A DNA stretch of 64,000 nucleotides from Pneumocystis sp. 'macacae'. Taxonomy: Eukaryota > Ascomycota > Pneumocystomycetes > Pneumocystales > Pneumocystaceae. A model generated the notes under the pieces. That model had not been told where the DNA came from. It ran no database searches and worked only from the letters and a program-made list of their open reading frames with translations. Numbering within the stretch: the stretch's first letter is position 1; every line of letters begins with the position of its first letter. The stretch lies in assembly GCA_018127085.1 (NCBI GenBank), contig CM030727.1, positions 248,001-312,000 of the forward strand, in the 5' to 3' direction. A program made the translations under genes and the position numbers. This document shows, in pieces, positions 13,697 through 25,069 of the stretch.

Positions 13697-14742
13697 CTAT
13701 ATCTTACTAATAGAAGGAAATTGTTGTTGCACCAATGCATCAAATACTTCAGTATCTAATGCATACGCTCTTATGTATTCGATTTCCAAAATATGTATTC
13801 GATGTCCAAACAAAATTAAAGAATGCAAAGGCGGACCAAAATCAACAGTAGCCAATTGTTTAAGAGACCCTACAACAATTTTTTCGCTAAATGACCCAAT
13901 TCTTGCCACACCTATAGCCAATGTTGATTCATTATATACTAAAAAATTCAACAAAATAAAAAAAAAGAAATACAAAACACCTTTTTTATTATGTAATAAC
14001 TCTAATTCCAACATTTGTCCAATTGCATGTGAGATAGTCATATAACGAGGAGATTCATAATTTTTTTTCCCTCTTATTAAGCTTTCAAATGAAGGTTCAT
14101 TCACATGTAAATCTATCCCATCCAAATAAATAGAATGTAATGCATTCAATGTATTCAAACTTACCTAACAAAATTAACGTATGAAGACCCAAATCTCTGT
14201 TTTCTTTAATTCGAAAATAAATACTATCAGGTTTCCATGTTTCTGTAAAAAAAACTAAAGAAACTATTTGTCCAAAATTATACAATTGTAAACCCACTAC
14301 ACCAATTGCATTCGTTATAGATGCATTGTAAACAATCTGCGTCGAAATCCCTTTTTGGCGTGCTCGCAATAATATATCTAAATGTGTAGTTGCACTGTTT
14401 TTTGCTTAAAAACGACAACTCTAGTACTTATATTTACCTTAACGGATCACCTACAACCAACAACACTATATCTGCTTCATATGCTTCCCGCAACAGTATA
14501 TCACTATCATGTTCTACTGTTTCTCTGTTTGCAATAATAACCGAGCGGCCATAAAACTCTTCCTTCTTTCTGTTTAAACTTTTTCACAAATCTGCATTAT
14601 AACTCACCAATTTTTCCTTATCAACATTTAATAAGCTTGTATACTCTTCCAAATAGACTTTATAACATTGTCGAATGATCTCTAAACCTTTTACACTAAT
14701 ATCTTTCTCATCGCCAAGACCTAGTCCTACAAGATACAACAT
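13697..14742 (-). CDS. DPH5: Diphthine methyl ester synthase (diphthamide biosynthesis methyltransferase)
   Basis: The first exon starts at ATG 14742-14740 with [20 protein letters not shown], the invariant Dph5 N-terminus, then [12 protein letters not shown]. Across short introns the protein continues [52 protein letters not shown], the [10 protein letters not shown] block and [20 protein letters not shown] near the end. These are the SAM-binding motifs of the tetrapyrrole-methylase fold. The enzyme transfers methyl groups from SAM to the modified histidine of elongation factor 2 in the second step of diphthamide synthesis, in the cytosol. The third intron interrupts the segment before [14 protein letters not shown]. 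Length (about 280 aa after splicing) fits the family. Confidence 0.93.
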
Positions 14743-14889
14743 AGTCACTTTCTATCGTGCACATACAAAACTCAATTCAAAAATGACTATTTACATTGAT
14801 TATTAATTCCATAAAAATAAAATATTATCTAAAACCAATCATTTTTAAAACAAATATTAGAAAATAACAAATATATATATATATATATA
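14743..14889. other. Short spacer with a TA repeat
   Basis: The spacer between DPH5 and the permease 3' end contains a (TA)n run at about 14871-14891, reaching the permease stop codon. No gene seen. Confidence 0.5.
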
Positions 14890-17036
14890 TTATTTAGGAA
14901 TATTCCGAACAAGCCAAGAATTTTCAGGAGTTACCCGCCACATTAACAAAGCACAACATGTAATTATAATAAGCATTACTGGGGCATAATTAAAAGTTAA
15001 ACCTGACAAAGGGAACTGGCAAGGTGATGACAAAACTACAACAACAAACGTACACCATATTAAAGTAATAACCTGAAATAATTTAGATAATCTCCCAAGA
15101 GACCATTTGACTTGCAAATTTTTATCAGTTTTAGATAATAAACGTAAAACTAAACATTCCATAAATACAACTTTAAATACGTGTAACGACTCACATGCTA
15201 TTAATCCATATGCAGATACAGTAGGAAGAGTCATTGCACTAATAAAACTTGTAAATGCCACTTGACTGAAAAGTATTGTACACAAAATAATCGAAGAAAC
15301 AATCCAAATCAATGTCACAGAATTCTTCGGCTGACGCTGAATATCAACTTTGGAAACCCAGCCTGACAAAAAAAGAACACCATCACGAGCAATAGCATAT
15401 GCCAATCGTGAAGAAGCCAAAATAGCTACAGTTGTATTTAAAAGATGCCCAAGAACAGCAACAATATTTAAAAATATATGTTTTTTTTTACCAAGGGCCA
15501 ATACATAAAACTGTACAAATGGCTGAGGAGCATCTAAAGCAAACAAATTATTTAAACTAGGCTATAAAACATAAATTAATCAATGAATGTTTCAAAACTG
15601 TAATAGTATACCGAACAAAAAAGAAAAAGAAAAACAGAGGGAAGACCTAATAGTCCACTTAAAAGCGCACTAGTAAAAACACCACGTGCTGCATTTAAAC
15701 TAGCATTTTCGGTTTCTTCAGCTATATGTCCTGGAGCATCAAAACCAACAATCAAACTAGCAGTTGAAAGAAAAGATAAACACCAATTCCACACAGGAAC
15801 GGCACCCGTACCATTATATGTTTTCATAAGAAAATTTTTATCCTGAAATCCATATGTTTTCGAAACTCCAATAGGCAACCAAACTATGTTTAAAAAGAAA
15901 TCAAGAATAATAACCATACATGATGCACGAAGTACATATTTAAACAAGTGTGCTAAATCAGAGATAAAAACATAAATTTGTTAATCAAAAAACATACATT
16001 TAAGATAATTAAATGAAACAGATAAAGCTAATAAAACTTCACTAAGAAGCCATTGAACGACTCTAAATTTGAAAAAATTTGTAGATGTAGGAAAGTCCAC
16101 ATGAAAAACAGCAAGTTCCTTATCAGTTTAATAAACATATATATTATTATACGCTTTTGCCTTACAGATAAAAGAAAATTAGCAGCGCTTTGAATATTAC
16201 CCGCAACAAAAGTTGTCCATGCACTAACAGACCACCACGCTACAATAAAACCAACCAACCTACTATATTTTGGGCTAGAATAATGAGAAGCCCATCTAAA
16301 ACATGTTATAATGAAGAGATTATCTCCAAAAGATTTACAAATAAAGTGAACCAGACACAGGAAGTGCAGAGCAAGATTCCGCCATAACAGCTGCAGTAAT
16401 AAACATACCAAGACACGAGACAAAATAACTGATCCTAACAACAATTAAAAACAACATAAAAATAAAATTCGCAAACCAAAACGCTTGCGGTCCACCAGCA
16501 AGAAGACCAGTAGTAAATACTACTCTTACAGCACCAATAAAGTATAATGCCACTGCAATTCCATTAACTTAGGCCTACGCTCATATTAAAACTAACCAAA
16601 ACCAGAAGAAAAATTGTCAAAAAATTTATATGTTCTATGTAAAGACTAAACAATAAATCATAAATACTAAAAATAATATTTCATACCTGTTTATACCCTA
16701 AAGACATCTTAATTATATTTGTTAGTCCTTAAACTGAAGAAAAATACGTGCTTCTTGAAGTTTTCTAATATTAACATAATTTTCAAAACATAAAAATAAC
16801 TCAACTTTTTTAATGCAAATTATACCTAACTAAATATTCAACATCTTTACTTAATATTTATATAACTATCCAATATAAACATAAACTATTAACAAATTCA
16901 AAGCTATCAACCTTAAAAAACTCCTTAAAGCCCATATTTTATTTATTTAACTTACAAGTTGTTTTTCATCTTGATTTACATCATATTTATCAGCATGTTT
17001 ATTATTAGACTCTTCTTCAATACAAGAAGAAAACAT
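14890..17036 (-). CDS. APC-family permease (amino-acid/choline/GABA type)
   Basis: A 12-helix transporter of the fungal amino acid-polyamine-organocation superfamily. Visible blocks in order are [34 protein letters not shown], a helix containing [30 protein letters not shown], then [20 protein letters not shown] (the motif typical of Uga4/Hnm1-like permeases), [46 protein letters not shown] and a final FNYAPVMLI. The preferred start is ATG 17036 ([19 protein letters not shown]), followed by a GTAAGT donor and a small exon MSLGYKQ near 16,707-16,687. Exon joins between 16,690 and 16,555 are unclear: the best reading changes frame near 16,555-16,570. Substrate cannot be assigned. If the organism is Pneumocystis-like, nutrient uptake genes of this kind would be few and important. 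Confidence 0.82.
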
Positions 17037-18087
17037 AATAAATTTTTCAACTGTAATTCTAAAAATATTTAAATTTATCGTATAAAATAAGAATTTTTAT
17101 ATTTTAATAATTCTCCAACTTTGCAGGGTTTATCCGAAAGAAAACATACTAGTCTTGTCTTAAAGAAATGTCCACAGATCATTTATAAACAATATTTGAA
17201 ATATACCAGTATACATAATGCACTATTCTATCATTCCTATTATGATCCTTTTTATCCCACTTATATCATATTTTTTTAAAATATCCAGCTTTTCAATACA
17301 CTACTCTAAATTAAACCAGAACAATTAAATCACCAACTAAACATATTTACAACATTCAATACATATATAATCTAAATTACATAGTCTAAAAAACATATCA
17401 AACTTACCATAACTCCAAAGCATATACATTGCAAATACAATACATATACATACTGCATGTAATATATATAAATTATCTATAAAGCATGTACATAGTATTC
17501 ACACATTTGACTAATTACATTCATTATTCATAATTACAGATACAATGTTTTATATATAATTCAATTTTTACATGTTCTAAAATATTTTAATAAATACAAA
17601 TAAAAAAATTTAAATATTCATTCAATTTATGAAACAATCGTTTCAAAAAGCATGAATCATAAGAAACAACTTTAGCTCAATATACTATTTATTTATACAA
17701 ACTAAAATATCATTATATGAATCCAGAAACAAAAACGTTGAAATGGATTAAAAAACAATTAAGTGAAAAAACTTTAAATATATACTTGAAACTTTATCCA
17801 ATTATAGCACCAAAAGCTCTAAGAGATTAACAGTTTTTAAATCAAACAATATTGCTTCATAGATAAAGTATGTTTTTCGAAAATCGTAAATTACCATAAT
17901 AAATACGACAACCTCTAAAACGCAACAAAAACACCGACGTGCGTGGACAAGCGAATCAAATCAAGGACATAGGGAAAGGACGGAGAAGAGCAAGCATTTA
18001 AGAGTATAATTAATCAAAAAAATCTCTAACATTGTTCAAGGCAACACTTTAACCCAAGTGGGCTTTTCTCCGTAAAAACAGACCAAT
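17037..18087. other. A+T-rich intergenic region, divergent promoters
   Basis: About 1.05 kb between the permease and the membrane-protein gene. Low-complexity, with loosely repeated TATACAT/TACATAT words at about 17,390-17,530. The stretch at 17,925-18,087 is less A+T-rich and is probably the 5' UTR and promoter of the next gene. No gene or RNA recognised. Confidence 0.5.
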
Positions 18088-20027
18088 ATGTCATTTTTAA
18101 ACATCTTTGCGTTTAGCCAGGGAGATGAGACATATTCGTCACCTGGTAGAGCTAATTGTGCCTTAAGGTGCACGGAAAGCTAATAGATTATACTCTAGAA
18201 GATTCATATATGATATCTGGTCGATATCGTGTTCTTCCCCATCGAAAATCATTACTTTTTTGGACATCACCAAGTCGAGAACACAGCACAAATATTTCAC
18301 CAATATGGTTTGAAGGTGGAACATATGAAAGCAGTTTAAACGAAAACAGCACATTACTTGAAGGTCTTGTAATCGCTCCTCAAAAAAAGCTAGTTAAACG
18401 AGTACTTTATGGATTTTGGAGACGATTATTTATACTTAATATTTTACCATCAGCTATTGTTTTTCTTACGTTTTTAACAGTTTTTATCCATTAATACATT
18501 CTATAGGTTCTTATTTGGTGCGCTATTCCTTTTCCTTTATCAAGATCATATATAAACAACCCTTTATCTCCCTTAGTAAAAAATCGTATTAATTTTTGGT
18601 TTTTCCTATTCATATACTATGGATTTTATAATGCAATCGGTCTACTATGGATTACTAAATTATTTAATTTATTTTCTCTTAACTGGTTTTTATTTTTTGT
18701 TAAAATTTTTTCCTCTTTACTAACAATAATAGGTGGCCAGCTTCATTGGGAGGTGCTATATCATATACATTCTTTTGGACATTTTCTGTATTTCTTGGGA
18801 GCTTAATTTATCTTTTTTCTGAAAAAGCAGAATACACTCTTACATGGATTCTTTTAACTTTCTGTACTATGGCAGGTATATATATCTAAATAAGTACATA
18901 TTCAATGTTTATTTCTTTGAAGGTCCAATAGTTGTTGCATTTGCTGTTTTACGAGCCTCAGATAGGCATATGAATCACCATTCATTATCATACACACAGG
19001 AAACCTTTTTCAACAGAACTTTCGATTCACATTTCCCCTCTAGTTATATCCGATTCCTCTGGTTCTGTTTAGTATTAGTTATAGGACTAGCAGCATTTGC
19101 TGCCGGCGAAGTATATTTCTTTTAAATCTTATTTAAAAATATATTAAACAATATAGGCATATGCTAGACTATATTTGAAAACACTACCTCACACTAGTAC
19201 AGATGCTCTTCTTTATGTATATTCGTAAGTCCTTTTTTTCCTCAAATTATATTAACTTTAATATAGATGGGTTACAACAGTATATGTGTTAGATATCATT
19301 ACTTCTTGGATCTTAAGCTATAAAATAAAAAGTGAATCATTAGCATGGGTTTTCAAGTTGTATTATGCAATGACTTTGCAAGTAATTCCGTTTACTTTAT
19401 ATTATTTATTATAAGACTTATTTTTTTTTAGATTTATGTCCGAAATTTATATGCCAGACTTCATTCGCCTCAACAATTTGCAGTAATACAAGGTGCTAGC
19501 TCATTTACAGTGATTATTATTGTTCCTGTTCTTATGACAAAATGGGCATATAAAGGATATTTATTCTTTACAAGAAGTCAAGTTAATTATGAAGATTATA
19601 AGAAGAACTCTGGAAGATCATTTTATATTAAAACATTGGTACCAATTCATTTTTATATTTAATACATTTATTAACAATTAAGGCACAAAACATAACCATG
19701 ATCTCATTTTTAGGATGGATATGTATTCTTCACTTTGGACCCAATAAATCAGTATATCCTTATTTTACTTTTAGCTCTGAATCCTCTAATGATGATGTAT
19801 ATTCATTTAAGCTAACTTTCTTTGCTACATTAGTAGTTTGGGCATCTGAACTTATTAGTTCATTTATTACAAGATTAATAATGAAATTATCATTCAAATT
19901 TGAAGTCACAAAAGAAGCATTAAAAGACATGATGGAGTTCCCCGACATTTTACCAGCAGCACTTGCTGTTTGCATTCATGTACTGCAAAACATGCTATTT
20001 TCAATTATTCACCTTGGATTTACATAA
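18088..20027 (+). CDS. Polytopic membrane protein of unknown function
   Basis: Starts MSFLNIFAFSQGDETYSSP at ATG 18088. A 41-nt intron (GTAGAG...AATAG) then joins in frame to DYTLEDSYMISGRYRVLPHR. About nine hydrophobic segments follow, including FILNILPSAIVFLTFL, GGAISYTFFWTFSVFLGSL, LVLVIGLAAFAAGEVYF, VIQGASSFTVIIIVPVL and a last ALAVCIHVLQNMLFSII before the stop. Hydrophilic loops include RASDRHMNHHSLSYTQETFF and FTRSQVNYEDYKKNSGRS. At least five introns with standard GT-AG ends connect the exons. I do not recognise the family. It looks like a full-length fungal membrane protein of about 540 residues. The exon chain is well supported because each join keeps the frame. Confidence 0.72.
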
Positions 20028-20274
20028 TTCGTAAACTACAAATTTTCATCACAATAAAATATATATACAAAAGAATAAAAATAATGTCCGAAACATGAAT
20101 TTATATAAAAATAATATCAAATCGACCAAAGAAATTATTATTCTGTATTTTCCTGCATATAACCTTCCCTATATTACAATACTATCTACAATTCTAAAAT
20201 AACAAAATTTATATCTTTATAATTTTTAATATGAGCTTGTCTAATTCCTTGAAAACAAATATCTACTCCGATAT

Positions 20275-22283
20275 TTATGATGTAGATTCCAAAGTATCAT
20301 CTGTAAATATATTATTCATAGTATTTATAGCTACTATAGGTTCTACAAAATTAGATGAATTATCTTCCGCCTGTTTCTCAGATTGGAAGTCAGTAGTTTC
20401 AACATCCATTTTAATATAATGCGTATTATGCTTAATTTTTATGTGGAATTTATCATGTTCCGAAGTATCCTCAATTTTTTTACTTTCAGAGTTTAAAACT
20501 TCAAAAGAATCTTTTGAAGAATTGAAAGTTGATTTTGAAGATTCCAAAATAGTAATATTCCGGCGATCTCCTTCCCCTTCATCTTCAGAATCACTAAATT
20601 CATCAGGCCGTTGAGGAGGTTTATCCCATAAAACTTAGAAAAATTAACTTTAAATATTTAAAAAAAAAACTCACAAATTTTACGTTTATCAAAATTTTCT
20701 TCTTGATCTTCATAATTATTATCTCTGTCTCGAGGGACATCCTGTATCTGTACACTAGGAGCAAATTTTGTTCTTGAAAGATTTTTTAAAACTTCTATTT
20801 TTATTTTCTCCAAGTATTCTTTTGAATTCATATTTTGCATATTACTCGCAGGAACGTTAAGCTCATAAGTGGGCCCATAATATTCATAATAATCATTAAA
20901 TGGCATCTCTATAATTCTATAAGCATCAAAATAGAAAAAATAAACTAACCAGGTCCTATTTCAACATCATTAATTAAACCTGTTTCATATGTCCATGTTC
21001 GAGAAACATTCCGCATTGTATATCCACCTCCACCTAAAACCAATGTAGGCAAGCCAAATTTCTTAACAAACCTAACACAAGAAGCATGTCCTTTCATACT
21101 CAAATTAAAACAACCAAGTCGATCACCAGCAAGACTATCTGCTCCACATTGTAGAACAACTGCACCTGGACGATACCATTCCATACATGCAGAAACAACA
21201 GGCTCAAAAACATAAGCATATGATTCATCATCAATCCCATCACGTAAAGGGAAATTAACAGAATAATATTTCCCTTTTCCAACACCAATATCTCTAAGTT
21301 CACCTGTTCCAGGGAAATATTCACCATACTTATGAAACGAACATGTCATTACTCTATCAGTTGTATAAAATGCTTCCTCTACACCATCTCCATGATGGAC
21401 ATCTATATCAATATAAAGAACTCTGGGATAATACCTCAAAAGTTCAATAATGCCTAAAACAATATCTTATTATACATTAATAACAGTTTATAGTTATTTC
21501 CCTAAAATATACAAACCATTTACATAACAAAATCCACTTGCTTCTGATTTTTTTGCATGATGTAATCCACCAGCCCAATTCAAAGCAATATCACATTTAC
21601 CTCTATTAAGTCTAGCAGCACCTTCTGAGAAAACATTTTAAAACAAAAAAAAAAGCAAAAACAATTTACCCATGCTTCCACCTCCACTAATAGCACAAAA
21701 TTCAAATAACCCTTCAAAAACAGGACAGTCATCACCAACATTAACTATAAAACATTTAAAATTTAACAAAAAGTCATAAATAAAATACATCTTCCCTGTT
21801 CTTTAATATAATTGTCCATATTTTCTGGAGTTACACGAGAAAGAAATTCAATATAATCATCAGAATGAAATTGACACATCTCATGTTTTGTTGCAGGTTT
21901 TGCCCTCTAAAAGATCAACATACAAATAAGAAGAAATTTTATATACATATATTTCCATTTTCTTATACAATCCATAATTCATGATCAGAGAATGAGTCAT
22001 TCGAATACGATGAGGTTTCATAGGATGACCTGCGCCATATGCATAATTTCTATGAATGAGGAAAAACAAAAGAAAAACAAAAAAGATACCCAACATCAGC
22101 TAATACCAAGAATTCTCGTCAGTAGGAAATTTAAAAACAAAATAAACAGATTTACAATCATAAAAATATGCAACACCTAATTAATAATTAGCTTATTAAA
22201 TTAAGATTCTTTCAAAAAAGAGTACGCCTAGAGGGCTGCCCATTTAAAGCAATTGGTTCTAAAAGACTCGCCTGATTATTCAT
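20275..22283 (-). CDS. Class I histone deacetylase (Rpd3/Clr6-like)
   Basis: The first exon starts at ATG 22283 ([17 protein letters not shown]). Spliced exons give RRVAYFYDSDVGNYAYGAG and [20 protein letters not shown]. The catalytic core shows [17 protein letters not shown] (zinc ligands Asp and His), [14 protein letters not shown] and [17 protein letters not shown] (third zinc ligand Asp), then [19 protein letters not shown] with the catalytic Tyr region. Past the domain come [19 protein letters not shown], matching the Rpd3/Clr6 subgroup, and an acidic Ser/Glu-rich tail of roughly 120 residues. By family it removes acetyl groups from histone lysines within Sin3-type complexes in the nucleus. 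Hos2/Clr... subgroup membership other than Rpd3 is less likely but not excluded. Confidence 0.9.
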
Positions 22284-22496
22284 CTATTCTTCTCAAATCA
22301 AACGTATTTTTTCAATTCAAAGTTCTCGTATAAAAGCATAAAATGGTCTCGAGAAAAGACCCAAAGATCTAGATTTTTAACCCAGAAAATGAAAAAGATA
22401 TGAAAAATATTGAAAAACCAAACAGATTCAAATAAAATCATAATATTAATTCCATCTTTAAATAAAACATATACACAATATATATAAATCAAAATA

Positions 22497-22560
22497 TAAA
22501 AATTTAAAAATAAATATAAAAAATATAAAAAATATAAAAAATATAAAACATATAAAACAT
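22497..22560. repeat. Short A+T tandem repeat
   Basis: Consecutive copies of an approximately 10-bp unit ATATAAAAAA, drifting to ATATAAAACA at the right end. It sits just after the MFS transporter stop codon, between that gene and the HDAC start. Probably slippage-derived low complexity. Confidence 0.7.
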
Positions 22561-22565
22561 GTTAA

Positions 22566-24496
22566 TTAGTAAATTTGTGCTTTTCTAATCAACTCATGTT
22601 TTGAAGACCATCTTCGACATGTTTTACCATAAATAATCTAAAAAAAATTAAAAATCCAGAATACAAAAATCAATAACATACCATAGGAACAGTCGCTATA
22701 ATTGTAAAAAAGACGGGTAGCGCAAGAACAGTAACAGAGACAACTGTTCCACGAGAAGCAGTTAAACTAGATTTGTTAAAAAAGCTAAATGAAAAAAATA
22801 ATACTTATTGATAAAGTAACCAACACCAAATACCCAAAAGTTCTTCCACAAACAAGCAGTAAGCGCAATTTGACTGCTAAAAGGTTTATAACTAAAAATA
22901 AGAAGTCAAAAATCAATAAACAATATCTATTTACCAATCAATCGCATAAGTCACTGCCACTGTTTGTATAGCAGACATTCCCGATCCACAAACAAACAAT
23001 CCCAAGACACAAACAACAAACCAATTCCATCCTCTAGAGATACCGACTGCAAAAATATATGCACCAACTAAACCAATCAAAGTCCATGGAATAACATCCC
23101 AAAGACGCATTTCAGCTTCACGGATTCCGTTATTTTTCTTCGTTAGGTGTTTAAGTATAATATCATTAAACCATCCTGCAAACAAAGTACCAAGAACACC
23201 TCCAAAAACAAAACCAAGATTTGTCATGCCCACTTGCATTGCAGTAAAATTATATGGTGGAACACTAAAAACTTGAGACTGAATAAACCCAATAGAAAGC
23301 AAGAGACCAGCCGAACTCGTAAACGCCAATGAAACCTCATAATATTAGCAAAAAATATTTCTAGATTCACAAATATACATATAGAACAGCAGGCCACATA
23401 TTAATAACAATCGGCGTAGATAAAAGCTCCCAAATAGAAACAGTCTTATCTGGAGTATTCCAAAGTCTCCATTGACGAGAACTCGGTTTCCCATACCCCC
23501 ATACCCCACTAAGCCCTTCAGTCCTATGTTTCTCTGGGACATTATCATCACTGGTTTCTACATCATTAACAAGAGAATGATTATTATAAAACCCTTTAGG
23601 AAGAACGGTCGTCTGAGTTACAGTGCGATTGTATTTTGTTTCTGGCATTGTAAAAAAAATAAAAAGTTGAGACAAAATCATAATCGCAGAACCTAGCCAA
23701 TAGAATTTTCGCCATCCAATAGTATCAGCAAAAGCACCTGATATTGGTGTTGAGATATAAGACGAAACAATCAAAGATAAACTATCCTATTAATAACAGT
23801 AGAGAGTAGTATACAACACATACTATGCAACACCATTGTAGTATCCACGTTCATGTGTAAAGAACAAATCAGAAACAATCATAGGCCCCTAAAAACACCC
23901 ATTCAGTTTCAATTTATAGAAAACACATATTCATACAGCAACTTCAATTGGCGCAGCAAATATTCCTGACAAAACGCGCGCACCCATCATACTTCCATAC
24001 GTCTTCGCAATCGCTGTCCATATATACGAAAGAATAACAAAAATATTCGTAAAAAAAAACATCGAACGACGCCCAATCTTCATTGACCATGGGAGAGTAA
24101 TAAAGTTCCCAAATCCAATTACAAGCGTCATCACCGTGCTAAATAGAGTCACTTGCATCGTCGTAATCTGAAAATCTCTCTCAAGTACTGGATACAGAGA
24201 GCCGAATGCATTAATAAAGAAATTTGCCGACCATACTAAAACACCACATTACATTCATACACTTTTCTCATTCAAAACTACTCCCTACACCATCCGAACT
24301 CATTCATTAACGTAATCCACTTCCACCGTTTCGTCCAATTTAATGGATCATGAACATCTTCTGTCGGCGCTGGAATCAATGTCCATTCCTGATGCTCTAC
24401 ATTAGACACCTCCTCTGTCCCTGGAGGATAATCAAATTCATTATTTCCTTTATATTCATAGACTTTGTTGAGAATATCCATACTGAAAATATTCAT
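22566..24496 (-). CDS. MFS transporter, fungal DHA-type
   Basis: Starts at ATG 24496 (MNIFSMDILNKVYEY); an internal Met at 24,481 is an alternative. The cytosolic N-terminus contains DVHDPLNWTKRWKW, the DPLNW motif of fungal DHA1-like facilitators. Then come MKIGRRSMFFFTNIFVI (motif A, GRR), VLSGIFAAPIEVAV, STPISGAFADTIGWRKFYWL, SIGFIQSQVFSVPPYNFTAM, FVFGGVLGTLFAGWFNDI, and the late block MSAIQTVAVTYAIDW. The last exon encodes YGKTCRRWSSKHELIRKAQIY, with the TAA at 22566-22568. About six introns. Family members export drugs or polyamines or import small solutes across the plasma membrane; the substrate cannot be inferred. Confidence 0.85.
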
Positions 24497-24736
24497 ATTC
24501 TCAAAAAAAGAGAATAAAATTTCGTTCTCATGTGTCCCTTTTAATTCTCATTCTATAAATATTTTCTTCTATTTTTTTCTTCTCAAAACCTCTCATTAAT
24601 ATAACCTAGATCTTGCATCTCAATATACTTATCTGTTACAAATATAAAAATAGTACATAGCAACATAACAAAAAAAAGAAATAATATACAAAAAAACAAA
24701 TGATTTATAAAAAGATATATGAAAGAAAGAAATAAT

Positions 24737-24810
24737 GCCCGATTAACTCAGTCGGTTAGAGTGTTGTGCTAATAACGCAAAAGTCACAGGTTCGAGCCCT
24801 GTATCGGGCA
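24737..24810 (+). tRNA. tRNA-Ile (anticodon AAU)
   Basis: A 74-nt cloverleaf without intron. The acceptor stem GCCCGAT pairs with ATCGGGC, with discriminator A. The D arm is ACTC...GAGT. The anticodon stem TTGTG/CGCAA encloses the loop CTAATAA, giving anticodon AAT (Ile). The T arm is ACAGG-TTCGAGC-CCTGT, and GGTTCGAGCCC is a good B box. The 3' end is followed by a short T-rich stretch that could terminate Pol III. It lies about 260 bp upstream of POL1 on the same strand. Confidence 0.96.
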
Positions 24811-24828
24811 TCTTCTTTACCAGTCTAA

Positions 24829-24970
24829 ACGCGACCATAGAAAGTATGAAAAATGTAACTCATTGTCTAAAGAGAAAAGGTTAGAGATAAGAGAAGTATA
24901 GAGATGATATATTCTTTTAGTTTTTTACAGTTTTAAAAAATAAGTTGCCTTAACAACCTGCCTCGGCAAC
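24829..24970. promoter_or_regulatory. POL1 promoter: MCB-like core and two RFX-type half-palindromes
   Basis: Upstream of POL1, ACGCGA at 24829-24834 matches the MBF core (ACGCGW). At 24944-24957 GTTGCCTTAACAAC, and directly after it at 24958-24970 CTGCCTCGGCAAC, resemble X-boxes (GTNRCC, short spacer, GGYAAC) bound by RFX-family factors. The outer halves GTTGCC and GGCAAC also form an inverted repeat. MBF and RFX factors control replication and RNR genes in yeasts. Binding here is inferred. Confidence 0.4.
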
Positions 24971-25069
24971 AAAAATAGAAGACGGACTTAAGATGTTATA
25001 AAAGAAAAAAGATTTTGTGAATTTTAGAAAGTTTTTTAGAATATTTTAGAAAAAAAAGTATATAAAAAG

